Shown here one piece after another: positions 24,191 to 32,780 of a DNA stretch of 36,036 bases. Under the pieces are notes generated by a model. The model had not been told where the DNA came from. It made no database searches and saw only the letters and a program-made list of their open reading frames with translations. Location: NCBI GenBank assembly GCA_013043965.1, contig JABEVF010000024.1, positions 1 to 36,036 on the forward strand, written 5' to 3'. The translations under genes and the position numbers were made by a program. This DNA comes from Gallionella sp. GTDB lineage: Bacteria; Pseudomonadota; Gammaproteobacteria; Burkholderiales; Gallionellaceae. The number at the start of each line of letters is the position of its first letter. Within the stretch, counting starts at the first letter, position 1.

Positions 24191-26386
24191 TCAAGGGGTC
24201 CCCTGCGCGGAAGTGGCCGCAGGATTGTTGCTCGTTTTACTATATCCGGGCACGTTTTGTTGGAGCAGCGACATCGGGTCCCCCGTGCCGAATTGCATAA
24301 AATTCTTCAGGTCCAGCTGCACAAAGATACCAGTAATGGATTGGAGTGTCGTGGTGACGAAGCGCTGCGCTACCAGCCGCACCGTCCAGCAGGCTTCATT
24401 ATACTCAAGCCCCGCGACGGTATTCAACAGACGCTTATCGAGGAACGAATAATTGACCCGCGCGACAGTCCCCCAGTGTTGCGATATCGGCCATTGCTCG
24501 GAAACGTCGATTTGCTGATATATGTCGCGCATGAACTGATAGCCGAAGTTGAAAGTCTTTCCGGGTTCGGGACGGTAGTGCGTCACCCAGCTGTATTGTT
24601 GCATCTGGGACTGGGCGGAATTGAAGTCGACGGCCGTTTCCGCGGACAAGGTGCGCGTCAGATTACCGCTTACACCCAGCAAACTGTCGGAAATCCCCAT
24701 ACTCGCGCCGGGCTGGTACAGCGTGACTTGCGGCGTGATGAAACTAATACGCTGTCCCACAGTCACGTTAAAAAGCTCGGCCCCATTGTTTTTCGACAGT
24801 ATCCGCGTGGTCGTCGCCAGCGTGACCTGATTGGCATCGCCAATCAAATCACCCCCGACGAACCGGTTCTCGGAGAACATCTGGGTCACATTAAAATCCG
24901 GCAGGGCCGAATCGAAATTCGGCAACATGGTTTGGTTGCGATAGGGGACATAGAGATAAAACGCGCGGGGCTCCAAAGTCTGCACATAATCCTTACCGAA
25001 GAAATTCGCATCACGTTCGAACGTCATCCCGCTATCCAAACTAAACAAAGGCAAATTACGCGATGCGTTGGGTAGCCCCGCCACATTATTGGCCCCCATC
25101 GTATATTGGGTACTGCTCAGAGTCAGCTTGGGCGTGACATAAACGGCGGGCTCGCTCACCAAAGGATAACTGATGCTGGGCGCCAGTGTTAAACGGCTTC
25201 CGTTAACGAGAGTAGGGTGCACAAAATCAACATATTGCCCGGTAAAAGCAAGCGTTGCCCCCGAAAATTCCGTTGATGTATGGGTGTTGAGTTCGGGTAA
25301 CCGCGCGTAAGGCGCAATGAGGGGCGCTAGTGGGTTTTGCAATGTTTGGTATTGCTGCACCCGCACGAGGCTGTTCCAGCCGTCGGAATTTATCTTGACC
25401 CCACCCTCCTGCAACAAGTTAGCTTGCGCGGTGCTGAACATCGATGTGCCCAAATCGGTGAAGTAGTTATTATCCGACACCCGCTCGTAGTTCACATACC
25501 CGCTCACGTTGCTATTTATGACCTGATTATGCTTGACCGCGATGTGTTCCCGGTTGGTATGGGTCAGCATGTCGTTGGGCAGGATGTCGTAACTCAACGA
25601 GCCGCTGTAACTCGGGGTCAGGTAGCGAAATTCATCGTTCAGCTGCACGCCGCGTTTGGATATCAGGCGGGGGGCTATCGTTGCATCCATATTGGGTGCG
25701 ATGCTCCAGTAATACGGCTCGGTAATATCCAGTCCGCCATTGCTGGTGGTGCCCTGTATAGGTGCCAGGAATCCAGATTTACGGCCATCATCGAGCGGGA
25801 AATCCATCCACGGCGCGTAGATGAAAGGCACGCCTTTGAATTCCACCGAAGCTTCATGCGCCGTACCCACCTGGCCGGCACGATCCAGTTCCAGCGTTCC
25901 CATGTTCAGCTGCCAATCGTCATTACCCGCCGGACAAGTCGTGTAGGTGGCATTGCTCAAACTGTAATGCTGCTTATCCTCTATCTCCATCACAGAACCG
26001 GTAGCGTGCCCGAAATCTCCCTGGAACTGGAATTTAGGCTGTTCCATCTTGCCACGGCCCGTGGTCATATTCATGTGCAGATGCGGCCCGCTGATTTTGT
26101 CGCCTGACGGCTGCTCCAGCACCACCCCGCCCTGGCCATCCACTTCGCGCTCGGCGGGCAAATACAACAATTTGTCGGCGCGGATCACCTTGCCGTCTTT
26201 ACGCAAGGTCGCATCACCGGTTGCTTCGACCTGCTGGTCTTTTTGGCCGGACAGGCTGTCGGCCTCAAGCACGGCCTCGGTCTCACCTTGCACCGCGGGC
26301 ACGGCGGACACGGGCGCGGCTGCATAAGCGCTATGCATGGCATAAAACAATAATGAGACCAGGGCGGATAAGACGCGAAACCGCAT
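24191..26386 (-). CDS. lptD: LPS-assembly outer-membrane protein LptD
   Basis: Outer-membrane barrel that, with the lipoprotein LptE, inserts LPS into the outer leaflet. ATG 26386 gives a good signal peptide (MRFRVLSALVSLLFYAMHSAYA); an upstream in-frame TTG at 26398 is less likely. The protein has 731 residues. The N-terminal OstA/jellyroll domain (EADSLSGQKDQQVEATGDATLRKD, given here as EADSLSGQKDQQ and EATGDATLRKD) is followed by FKGVPFIYAPWMDFPLDD and a long C-terminal barrel. The whole chain has only two Cys, C151 (TTCP) and C666 (EACW). E. coli has four, forming two interdomain disulfides, so a single disulfide is predicted here. It is first in the operon with surA and divergent from amgK. 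Confidence 0.95.
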   Translation of the reverse strand: MRFRVLSALVSLLFYAMHSAYAAAPVSAVPAVQGETEAVLEADSLSGQKDQQVEATGDATLRKDGKVIRADKLLYLPAEREVDGQGGVVLEQPSGDKISGPHLHMNMTTGRGKMEQPKFQFQGDFGHATGSVMEIEDKQHYSLSNATYTTCPAGNDDWQLNMGTLELDRAGQVGTAHEASVEFKGVPFIYAPWMDFPLDDGRKSGFLAPIQGTTSNGGLDITEPYYWSIAPNMDATIAPRLISKRGVQLNDEFRYLTPSYSGSLSYDILPNDMLTHTNREHIAVKHNQVINSNVSGYVNYERVSDNNYFTDLGTSMFSTAQANLLQEGGVKINSDGWNSLVRVQQYQTLQNPLAPLIAPYARLPELNTHTSTEFSGATLAFTGQYVDFVHPTLVNGSRLTLAPSISYPLVSEPAVYVTPKLTLSSTQYTMGANNVAGLPNASRNLPLFSLDSGMTFERDANFFGKDYVQTLEPRAFYLYVPYRNQTMLPNFDSALPDFNVTQMFSENRFVGGDLIGDANQVTLATTTRILSKNNGAELFNVTVGQRISFITPQVTLYQPGASMGISDSLLGVSGNLTRTLSAETAVDFNSAQSQMQQYSWVTHYRPEPGKTFNFGYQFMRDIYQQIDVSEQWPISQHWGTVARVNYSFLDKRLLNTVAGLEYNEACWTVRLVAQRFVTTTLQSITGIFVQLDLKNFMQFGTGDPMSLLQQNVPGYSKTSNNPAATSAQGTP

Positions 26387-26406
26387 AACGCGCAGCAAAT
26401 AGTATG

Positions 26407-26432
26407 ATGGTAAACTTTTGCGAGTTTACCAT
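26407..26432. promoter_or_regulatory. Perfect dyad between divergent lptD and amgK
   Basis: ATGGTAAAC (26407-26415) and GTTTACCAT (26424-26432) are exact 9-base inverted repeats around an 8-base spacer. They lie between the divergent starts at 26386 and 26456. The symmetry, lack of a T-run and position over both likely promoters suggest an operator for a dimeric regulator rather than a terminator. Confidence 0.45.
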
Positions 26433-26455
26433 TAAGACCCTCCGGGAATCCCACT

Positions 26456-27451
26456 ATGCAACGACAGCAACAACTGGTCACTTGGCTGCACGGTCACTAT
26501 CCGAACGAAACTTTCACTCTCGCCCCGGCTTCCGCCGATGCGAGTTTCCGCCGCTACTTCCGCGCCACGTTCGCGGGCGGCAACACCAAGATCGTCATGG
26601 ACGCACCGCCGCAACATGAAGACTGCGCACCGTTCCTGCATGCGGGGAAGCTGTTCGAGCAAGCCGGGGTACATGTACCGCATGTGTACGCGCAAGATCT
26701 GAAGCAAGGTTTTTTGCTGCTGTCGGACCTGGGAGACACCACTTATTTGCAAGCGTTGACCGCCGACAATGCGCCGCAACTTTACGGTGCGGCCACCGAC
26801 GCCCTGATAAATATCCAACTCGCCTCGCGTCCGGACGAATTGCCACTCTACGACGAAGCCCTGTTGCGCCGCGAACTGGATCTGTTCCCGGTATGGTACA
26901 TCGGCCGGCATCTGGGCGTGGTGCTGAACGCCAAGCAACAGGCCAAGCTGGAAGAGGTGTACGCCCGCATCCTCGCCAACAATCTCGCACAGCCGCGCGT
27001 GTATGTGCATCGCGATTACCACTCCAGGAATCTCATGCTGACAGAACCCAATCCCGGCATCATCGATTTTCAGGATGCCGTGTACGGCCCCATCACCTAT
27101 GACCTCGCCTCGCTGTTCAAGGATGCCTACGTTCGCTGGGAGGAACCGGACATCATGGACTGGCTGATACGCTATTGGGAAAAGGCACGCAAAGCGGGGC
27201 TGCCGGTGCGCGCCGACTTTGGCGAGTTCTACCGCGACTATGAAATGATGGGCGTGCAGCGCCACATCAAAGTGCTGGGCATCTTCGCCCGCCTGAGCCA
27301 CCGCGACGGCAAGGATGGTTACCTGAAAGACATGCCACTGGTGATGGACTACCTGCACCGCGCCTGCGCGCGCTATATCGACCTCAAGCCGCTGCTCAAT
27401 ATATTGGATGAGCTGGAGCAGAAACAACCGCAAGCGGGGTACACCTTTTGA
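26456..27451 (+). CDS. amgK: N-acetylmuramate/N-acetylglucosamine kinase AmgK
   Basis: Anomeric sugar kinase of the aminoglycoside-phosphotransferase fold, 331 residues. It phosphorylates MurNAc (and GlcNAc) at C1 in the peptidoglycan-recycling route that bypasses MurQ. N-terminal nucleotide-binding elements are around ASFRRYFRA and IVMDAPP; the catalytic loop HRDYHSRNLML has Asp187 as likely base, and the metal motif is IIDFQDAVYGPITYDLASL. The identity rests on the next gene being murU, with a 4-bp overlap (TTGA at 27448-27451). AmgK and MurU act in sequence to give UDP-MurNAc, a route associated with intrinsic fosfomycin tolerance. Confidence 0.92.
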   Translation: MQRQQQLVTWLHGHYPNETFTLAPASADASFRRYFRATFAGGNTKIVMDAPPQHEDCAPFLHAGKLFEQAGVHVPHVYAQDLKQGFLLLSDLGDTTYLQALTADNAPQLYGAATDALINIQLASRPDELPLYDEALLRRELDLFPVWYIGRHLGVVLNAKQQAKLEEVYARILANNLAQPRVYVHRDYHSRNLMLTEPNPGIIDFQDAVYGPITYDLASLFKDAYVRWEEPDIMDWLIRYWEKARKAGLPVRADFGEFYRDYEMMGVQRHIKVLGIFARLSHRDGKDGYLKDMPLVMDYLHRACARYIDLKPLLNILDELEQKQPQAGYTF

Positions 27452-28152
27452 AGGCCATGATCCTTGCGGCGGGGCGCGGCGAGCGCATGAGGCCGCTCAC
27501 CGACCATACCCCCAAGCCTCTGCTGCAAGCGGGCGGGAAAGCTCTTATCGTATGGCATATCGAGAGACTGGTGCGCGCGGGCATCACCGAACTCGTCATC
27601 AACCACGCGCATCTCGGCGACCAGATCGAGCAGGCATTGGGTAACGGCGGCCAGTTCGGCGCAACGATACACTACTCGTCCGAAGGCACGGCGCTCGAAA
27701 CGGCGGGTGGCATCGCATTTGCATTGCATCTACTGGGCCACGAACCGTTCGCCGTCATCAACGGCGACATCTGGTGCGACTACGATTTCGCCCGGCTGCC
27801 CGCGCTCCTCGAACAGATGCGGCCTGCCCAGGATCTGGCACATCTGGTGCTGGTAGACAACCCGGCCCATCATCCCAAGGGGGATTTCACGTTGTCCGGA
27901 AACCGTATTGCCCCACTCCCTTCGCCACTTTCCGCGCCTTTGACTTTCTCCGGCATCGGCCTTTATCAGCCGTCGCTGTTCGCCCACATCCCGCGCGGAA
28001 CCAAAGCCGCCCTCGCCCCCTTGCTGCGCGAACAGCTCGCGCTGGGCAAAGTAAGCGGCGAGCACCATCGCGGGGCATGGGTCGATGTCGGCACACCACA
28101 ACGTCTGCACGAACTTGATGCACAATTACGCCATGACCACAGCCATGTTTGA
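27448..28152 (+). CDS. murU: N-acetylmuramate alpha-1-phosphate uridylyltransferase MurU
   Basis: Nucleotidyltransferase converting MurNAc-1-phosphate and UTP to UDP-MurNAc. It has 234 residues, starting at TTG 27448 (KAMILAAGRGERMRPLT; ATG 27457 is an alternative). The GRGERMRP loop is the nucleotide-binding signature, followed by KPLLQAGGKALI, the metal-binding VINGDIW, GDFTLSGNRI and the C-terminal WVDVGTPQRL. The size fits MurU rather than the longer glucose-1-phosphate transferases. It is translationally coupled to amgK and overlaps pepP by about 20 bp. Confidence 0.93.
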   Translation: MKAMILAAGRGERMRPLTDHTPKPLLQAGGKALIVWHIERLVRAGITELVINHAHLGDQIEQALGNGGQFGATIHYSSEGTALETAGGIAFALHLLGHEPFAVINGDIWCDYDFARLPALLEQMRPAQDLAHLVLVDNPAHHPKGDFTLSGNRIAPLPSPLSAPLTFSGIGLYQPSLFAHIPRGTKAALAPLLREQLALGKVSGEHHRGAWVDVGTPQRLHELDAQLRHDHSHV

Positions 28153-29461
28153 TCCCGAGATTTACGCCAAACGCCGCGCCGCACTGCTGAACAGGATGCA
28201 GCGCGGCATCGCCATTTTTCCTGCCGCAGCGGAGGTGGTGCGCAACGGCGATGCGCACTACGCCTATCGCTTCGACAGCAACCTCTATTACCTGAGCGGC
28301 TTCACCGAACCGGAAACCGTGCTGGTGCTGGTCGCCGGCCAGGAAGACAACAGCGCGCCCAGAACCATTTTGTTTTGCCGCGAGAAGAATCCGGAACGCG
28401 AGATATGGGACGGGCACCGCTTCGGCCCGGATGCCGCGCGCGAGCAGTTTGGTTTCGATGCCGCCTACCCCATCGCCCAACTCGATGAAAAGCTCATCGA
28501 GTTGATGGGCAATCAGCCCGTGCTGTTCCACCCGCTGGGGGCAAGCGCGGACTGGGACGCGCGCCTCATCAGGCTGCGCGCGGCGGTGCGGGAGAAATCG
28601 CGCAGCGGCCTGCGCGCACCGGACGAAATACACGATGTGCGCCGTTTGCTTAACGAGATGCGCTTGTTCAAAGACGAACATGAGCTGAACATCGTGCGCC
28701 GCGCCGCCGCAATTTCTACCGCAGCGCATGAACGCGCGATGCGGTTTACCCGTGCCGGGCAGTTTGAATATCAGGTCGAGGCCGAACTGCTGCATGAATT
28801 CTGCCGTCACGGCGCGCGCGACCCGGCTTACACCTCCATCGTCGCGGGGGGCGCGAACGCCTGCACGCTGCACTATGTCGGCAACGACGCTCGCCTCAAA
28901 GACGGCGACCTGCTGCTCATCGATGCGGGGTGCGAATTCGCCGGATACGCCTCCGACATCACACGCACCTACCCGGTGAACGGGAAATTCTCAGCGGCGC
29001 AAAAGGACGTGTATGAGATCGTGCTCACCGCGCAAGCCGCCGCGATCTCCCGCGCGTCACCAGGACATCATTGGAATGCGCCGCACGAGGCCGCCCTGCG
29101 CGTGTTGGCGCAGGGTTTTATCGACCTCAAACTTTGTCATGGCACGGTGGATGGCGTGCTGGAAAGCGGGAGTTACAAACAGTTCTACATGCACCGCACC
29201 GGCCATTGGCTGGGCATGGACGTGCATGATGTAGGCGACTACAAAATAGCCGAAGACTGGCGCGCCCTGCAACCCGGCATGGTGCTCACGGTCGAGCCGG
29301 GCTGCTATATCCGCCCGGCGGACAATGTCCCGCTGGCCTTGTGGAACATCGGCATACGCATCGAGGACGATGTGGTGATCACCGCGCAAGGCAATGAAGT
29401 CTTGACCGATGCCGCCCCCAAGACGGTCGCCGCCATCGAGGAGGTGATGCGGCATGAATGA
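28133..29461 (+). CDS. pepP: Xaa-Pro aminopeptidase PepP
   Basis: Releases N-terminal residues that precede proline; a cytoplasmic dinuclear (usually Mn) enzyme with the pita-bread fold. Start 28133 (MTTAMFDPEIYAKRR) gives 442 residues, almost exactly E. coli PepP; the frame is open to 28085 and 28145 is a further alternative. The N-terminal domain holds YYLSGFTEPE. Metal ligands are visible in LLLIDAGCEFAGYASDITRTYP (two Asp, given as LLIDAGC and ASDITRTYP), HRTGHWLGMDVHD, MVLTVEPGCYI and IGIRIEDDVVIT. It overlaps murU and ubiH, so the four genes form one unit; pepP-ubiH is a conserved pair. Confidence 0.95.
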   Translation: MTTAMFDPEIYAKRRAALLNRMQRGIAIFPAAAEVVRNGDAHYAYRFDSNLYYLSGFTEPETVLVLVAGQEDNSAPRTILFCREKNPEREIWDGHRFGPDAAREQFGFDAAYPIAQLDEKLIELMGNQPVLFHPLGASADWDARLIRLRAAVREKSRSGLRAPDEIHDVRRLLNEMRLFKDEHELNIVRRAAAISTAAHERAMRFTRAGQFEYQVEAELLHEFCRHGARDPAYTSIVAGGANACTLHYVGNDARLKDGDLLLIDAGCEFAGYASDITRTYPVNGKFSAAQKDVYEIVLTAQAAAISRASPGHHWNAPHEAALRVLAQGFIDLKLCHGTVDGVLESGSYKQFYMHRTGHWLGMDVHDVGDYKIAEDWRALQPGMVLTVEPGCYIRPADNVPLALWNIGIRIEDDVVITAQGNEVLTDAAPKTVAAIEEVMRHE

Positions 29462-30632
29462 TGCGCTATGCGACATCGCCATCATCGGCGGCGGCCCGGT
29501 GGGAGCCGCGCTGGCTCTGGCGTTGCGCGGCAGCGGCCTGAAAATCTTCGTGCTCGAAGCGCGTGCCGCGAACGTTTCCAGCCAGGACGCGCGCGCGCTG
29601 GCTTTGTCCTACGGCAGCCGCCTGTTGCTGCAACGTCTGAACGTGTGGAACGGGTTGCAGGACGTGTCCCCGATACGCACCATCCATATTTCCCAACAAA
29701 GAAGTTTCGGTCGCACCGTGCTGAAAGCGGCGGAATTGGATGTGCCGGAACTGGGCTACGTGCTGCCCTACCCCGCCCTGCAAGGTGCTCTGGATCAAGC
29801 CCTTTCCCCCGCAAACAGAGGGGGGGAAAGGGTGCAAATAAATTATGGCGCACAGGTGACCCAATTGCGCGGCGAGCCGGACTACGCGCTGGTCCGCTAC
29901 CAGCAAAACGGCGTGGAGAATTCGCTCCGTGCGCGTCTCGCGGTGGTCGCCGATGGCGGGAAATTACTGGCAGCGCTTCACCCGCCCGAAGTGCGCGACT
30001 ACGGCCAGAGCGCGCTCGTCACCCACGTCACGTGCTCTGCCCCCAACGCATACACGGCTTACGAACGCTTTACCCCGCAAGGGCCGCTGGCCCTGCTGCC
30101 GTTCAAGGACGGCTATGAACTGGTGTGGACCGCGCCGCACCGGACCGCGCAAGATATGCGGGACTGGGATGACAATAAATTCTTGCGCGAACTGCAGCTA
30201 CACTTCGGCGACCGCGTCGGCGAGTTCATAAGCGTGGGCAAACGCAATTGCTTCGCGCTCGGCTTGAAACGCGCACCGCACCAAACCCCGGAGCCGCACA
30301 TCGTGTTGCTCGGCAACGCTGCCCAGACACTGCATCCCGTGGCGGGACAGGGTTTCAACCTGGGGCTGCGCGATGCGTGGGAATTGGCGCAGAACATCCT
30401 GGATATCGCACCCGGCGCATTGGGCATGGAGGCCATGCTCGCCGTTTACCGCAAGCAGCGCCGCGCCGACCGCGAGGCGGGGATACGCTTTACCGATAGC
30501 CTGGTGCGGCTGTTCTCCAACGATATGCCGCTGCTCAGTGCGGGGCGCGCCGCCGCGCTCACCGCGTTGGACTGCCTGCCATTTGCCGGCAAGTTTGTCG
30601 CCAGACGCATGATGTTTGGCGCGAACGGCTAA
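29454..30632 (+). CDS. ubiH: FAD-dependent ubiquinone-biosynthesis hydroxylase (UbiH family)
   Basis: Flavoprotein monooxygenase hydroxylating the quinone ring in aerobic ubiquinone synthesis. It has 392 residues. The FAD Rossmann motif is IIGGGPVGAALALALRGSG (residues ~9-27), the middle motif ARLAVVADGG, and the second FAD motif LLGNAAQTLHPVAGQGFNLGLRDA (given as LLGNAAQTLHPVAGQG). The 8-bp overlap with pepP matches the E. coli pepP-ubiH order, favouring UbiH over UbiF/UbiI. Residues ~117-125 (LSPANRGGE) are encoded by an 11-bp-arm palindrome that looks inserted. The 3' end overlaps the convergent DUF4124 gene by 4 bp. Confidence 0.9.
   Translation: MNDALCDIAIIGGGPVGAALALALRGSGLKIFVLEARAANVSSQDARALALSYGSRLLLQRLNVWNGLQDVSPIRTIHISQQRSFGRTVLKAAELDVPELGYVLPYPALQGALDQALSPANRGGERVQINYGAQVTQLRGEPDYALVRYQQNGVENSLRARLAVVADGGKLLAALHPPEVRDYGQSALVTHVTCSAPNAYTAYERFTPQGPLALLPFKDGYELVWTAPHRTAQDMRDWDDNKFLRELQLHFGDRVGEFISVGKRNCFALGLKRAPHQTPEPHIVLLGNAAQTLHPVAGQGFNLGLRDAWELAQNILDIAPGALGMEAMLAVYRKQRRADREAGIRFTDSLVRLFSNDMPLLSAGRAAALTALDCLPFAGKFVARRMMFGANG
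29800..29832. repeat. REP-like palindrome inside ubiH
   Basis: CCCTTTCCCCC (29800-29810) and its exact complement GGGGGAAAGGG (29822-29832) flank an 11-base loop. It is in frame and adds roughly LSPANRGGE between the substrate-domain strand and VQINYGAQ. C/G-run palindromes of this form are typical intergenic repeats in GC-rich proteobacteria. I saw no second copy here. Confidence 0.6.
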
Positions 30633-31081
30633 TTGCAGTACTGGTTCACCGCCTGCTGCGCGGCATCCAACTGCTGCTGCCGCTGGTTATCGTCCATGTA
30701 AACACGCTCGCCGTTCTGGTCCATTTTGAACATGCGCCGACTCTGCTCCATGAGCCTCAGATTGTTGCGCGCGCCCGCGCAGTTGGCCTGCCTGGTTTGA
30801 GCGTCGGCGCGATCTTTTTCTTCTTTTTTCGCTTCTTGATCCCGGGCGGCTTTGGCCCTTTGGAAATCGGCCTCCATTTCCGCCGTAGATTTGCGCCCGT
30901 ACGGGTTATCCGCGGGCGGCGCGCCGGGCTTATCCGGGAAGTGCAGCTGCTCCACATTGGTCTGGTTTTTGGGGGGATGGTCTGAGTAATGCACTTCGCC
31001 ATGCTCATCGACCCACTTGTCCGGGCCCGCATAAACGCTACCACTCAGCAACAGCAGAAACAACAGCAGATATTTTTTCAT
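30629..31081 (-). CDS. DUF4124-domain secreted protein
   Basis: A 150-residue exported protein. ATG 31081 gives the signal peptide MKKYLLLFLLLLSGSVYA and has AAAGGA at proper spacing; an earlier ATG at 31099 would add six residues before the signal. After cleavage comes the short DUF4124 motif DKWVDEHGEVHYSDHPP, a small beta element found at the N-terminus of many periplasmic proteins. A charged helical region follows (AEMEADFQRAKAARDQEAKKEEKDRA, given as EADFQRAKAARDQEAKK), probably coiled coil, ending QAVNQYCN. Two Cys in the mature part (NCAGAR and QYCN) could form a disulfide. Function unknown. Confidence 0.85.
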   Translation of the reverse strand: MKKYLLLFLLLLSGSVYAGPDKWVDEHGEVHYSDHPPKNQTNVEQLHFPDKPGAPPADNPYGRKSTAEMEADFQRAKAARDQEAKKEEKDRADAQTRQANCAGARNNLRLMEQSRRMFKMDQNGERVYMDDNQRQQQLDAAQQAVNQYCN

Positions 31082-31125
31082 GTTCTTTCCTTTATCCATC
31101 GCGACCGATTTACCCGCCGCCAAAA

Positions 31126-31159
31126 TGCGATGCCCCCGACTTGCATCGGGGGCATCGCA
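31126..31159 (-). terminator. Strong hairpin terminator after the outer-membrane protein gene
   Basis: A 14-bp perfect stem (TGCGATGCCCCCGA at 31126-31139 with its complement at 31146-31159, 6-base loop). On the minus strand it is followed by ATTTTGG, a short T-run. It lies 29 bases after the stop of the barrel gene, so it most likely ends that transcript and insulates the DUF4124 gene. Confidence 0.65.
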
Positions 31160-31187
31160 CAGTTCACAAAGCCGTTGCTGCGACAGC

Positions 31188-31898
31188 CTACCAGCGGAAA
31201 CCGAACTTGGCGGTGTAAGAAGGGATAGAGCCGGTCTTGTCGTATTCCAGCGCCAAGTTGGCCAAACCAAAATTGGCATTCGCGCCGAAGAACACCTTGT
31301 TTTGACGGAACGAATCGGACGCCGTCAAACCGAGGCCGCTGGTGCTGCTGTTGGTCCACACGCTACCCACGCCCCCATAAGGAGTGAGCATGGCAAAACC
31401 CTTGGAAACCAACACATCCAGCCCCTGGGTATCCAGAGACCAGCCGGTAACCCCAGACAACTTGCTGAATGAACCGCGCACCGCCACCGCGGGTTCCGCC
31501 ACGCCGCCGGCCAGAATCGCGTAACTCAGTTCGCCGCCATACAGACTGATGTTGGTGGTGGGTATCGCCGAATAGAACGCGCCCACGTCGATGTTGAAGG
31601 GCAGGCCTTTTTCGATTTGCAGCCTGGGCACGACCAAAGAGCCGGTATTGGGGCCCCCTGCTTTTTGCAACAAAGCAGAGTTTTGCAATTGAGTCGAAGT
31701 GGCTTCCACTCCTATATCGAATCCCGTCACACCCAGCGGGGCGGCCGGGGTCGCCGCCTTATAGCTCAATGCCGCACCCATATCCTGTGAGAACGACAGG
31801 AATTGTGCCTGAGAGAATCCCGCAAAATTAATATTGCCCGCCAATGCCGGTTGCGCGAAACATCCCAATACACATAACGCCGATAAACTCTTTTTCAT
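31188..31898 (-). CDS. Uncharacterised outer-membrane beta-barrel protein
   Basis: A 236-residue protein with a clear signal peptide (MKKSLSALCVLGCFAQPALA) and GGTGAG before the ATG at 31898. The mature chain is Gly/Ala/Ser/aromatic-rich with alternating strands, for example RLQIEKGLPFNIDVGAFYS and GGELSYAILAGG. It ends AKFGFRW, with a terminal aromatic residue as needed for outer-membrane barrel recognition. Size suggests an 8-10-strand barrel. I cannot assign a named family. It has its own terminator downstream and a 114-bp region upstream that should carry its promoter, so it looks monocistronic. Confidence 0.72.
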   Translation of the reverse strand: MKKSLSALCVLGCFAQPALAGNINFAGFSQAQFLSFSQDMGAALSYKAATPAAPLGVTGFDIGVEATSTQLQNSALLQKAGGPNTGSLVVPRLQIEKGLPFNIDVGAFYSAIPTTNISLYGGELSYAILAGGVAEPAVAVRGSFSKLSGVTGWSLDTQGLDVLVSKGFAMLTPYGGVGSVWTNSSTSGLGLTASDSFRQNKVFFGANANFGLANLALEYDKTGSIPSYTAKFGFRW

Positions 31899-32012
31899 AA
31901 AATCTCACCTTTCAACTCGTTGATCATAATGACTGCGACCGCGATGCTATCACAGTCCCGCGCGCTACCTTGCTCGGAGCTTGCAATCTTCTGAAAGTTC
32001 AATGGCAGCAGT

Positions 32013-32780
32013 CTAAACGGCGAGCTCCGCCACCACCGGCGCGTGATCCGAGGGCCGGTCGCGCTTGCGCGGCTCGCGGTCGATGACACAACTTTTGCAT
32101 GAAGGCACCAATGCTTCGCTGATGAGAATGTGGTCGATGCGCACGCCGTGGTTGCGGCGGAACGCCATCATGCGATAGTCCCACCAGGTGTACGCTTTAT
32201 CGGCCTGCTCGAACAAACGGAAACTGTCGTGCAAACCCAACTTGATGAGGTTCTGGTACTGGATGCGTTCCGCCTCGCTGACCAGGATATTGCCTTGCCA
32301 CACGACGGGATCATGCACATCGCGGTCTTCGGGCGCGATGTTGTAATCGCCCAACAGCACCAGTTTCGGATAACGCTGCAACTCCCCGCGCAGCCACTCG
32401 CGCAATGCGGAAAGCCAGCCCAGTTTGTAATAATACTTGTCCGAATCGACCGCCTGCCCGTTCGGGACATACACGCACACCACGCGGATGCCGTTGATGG
32501 TCGCTGCGATAACGCGCTTCTGCTCATCATCAAAGTCCGGGATGTCGGCTTGCACTTCTTCCAGCGGGACGCGGCTCAGGATCGCCACGCCGTTGTAAGT
32601 CTTCTGTCCGCTGAACGCCGCGTGATAACCGGCGGCCAGTAATTCGGCCTGGGGGAAATCCGCATCTTGCTGTTTGGTTTCCTGCAAACACAACACCTCG
32701 ACGGGATTTTTTTCCAGCCAGTCCAACACATGCGGCAGGCGCACATTCAGGGAGTTTACATTCCAGGTGGCGAGCCTCAT
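32013..32780 (-). CDS. xthA: Exodeoxyribonuclease III / AP endonuclease XthA
   Basis: Cuts DNA 5' to abasic sites and has 3'-5' exonuclease activity in base-excision repair. It has 255 residues and the complete set of EEP-fold motifs: TWNVNSLNVRLP, CLQETK (catalytic Glu), LLGDYNIAPEDRDVHDP, AYTWWDYR, RIDHILIS and the terminal SDHAPVVAEL. Its ATG overlaps the prlC stop (ATGA at 32777-32780), so it depends on translation of prlC. Confidence 0.95.
   Translation of the reverse strand: MRLATWNVNSLNVRLPHVLDWLEKNPVEVLCLQETKQQDADFPQAELLAAGYHAAFSGQKTYNGVAILSRVPLEEVQADIPDFDDEQKRVIAATINGIRVVCVYVPNGQAVDSDKYYYKLGWLSALREWLRGELQRYPKLVLLGDYNIAPEDRDVHDPVVWQGNILVSEAERIQYQNLIKLGLHDSFRLFEQADKAYTWWDYRMMAFRRNHGVRIDHILISEALVPSCKSCVIDREPRKRDRPSDHAPVVAELAV

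Noticed and set aside
24074-25075. A 333-codon open frame antisense to lptD/surA
   Set aside because: It straddles the junction of two confidently identified genes and its translation is Arg/His-rich and featureless.
26432-27433. A 333-codon open frame antisense to amgK
   Set aside because: amgK is supported by kinase motifs and its overlap with murU; the antisense product has no recognisable features.
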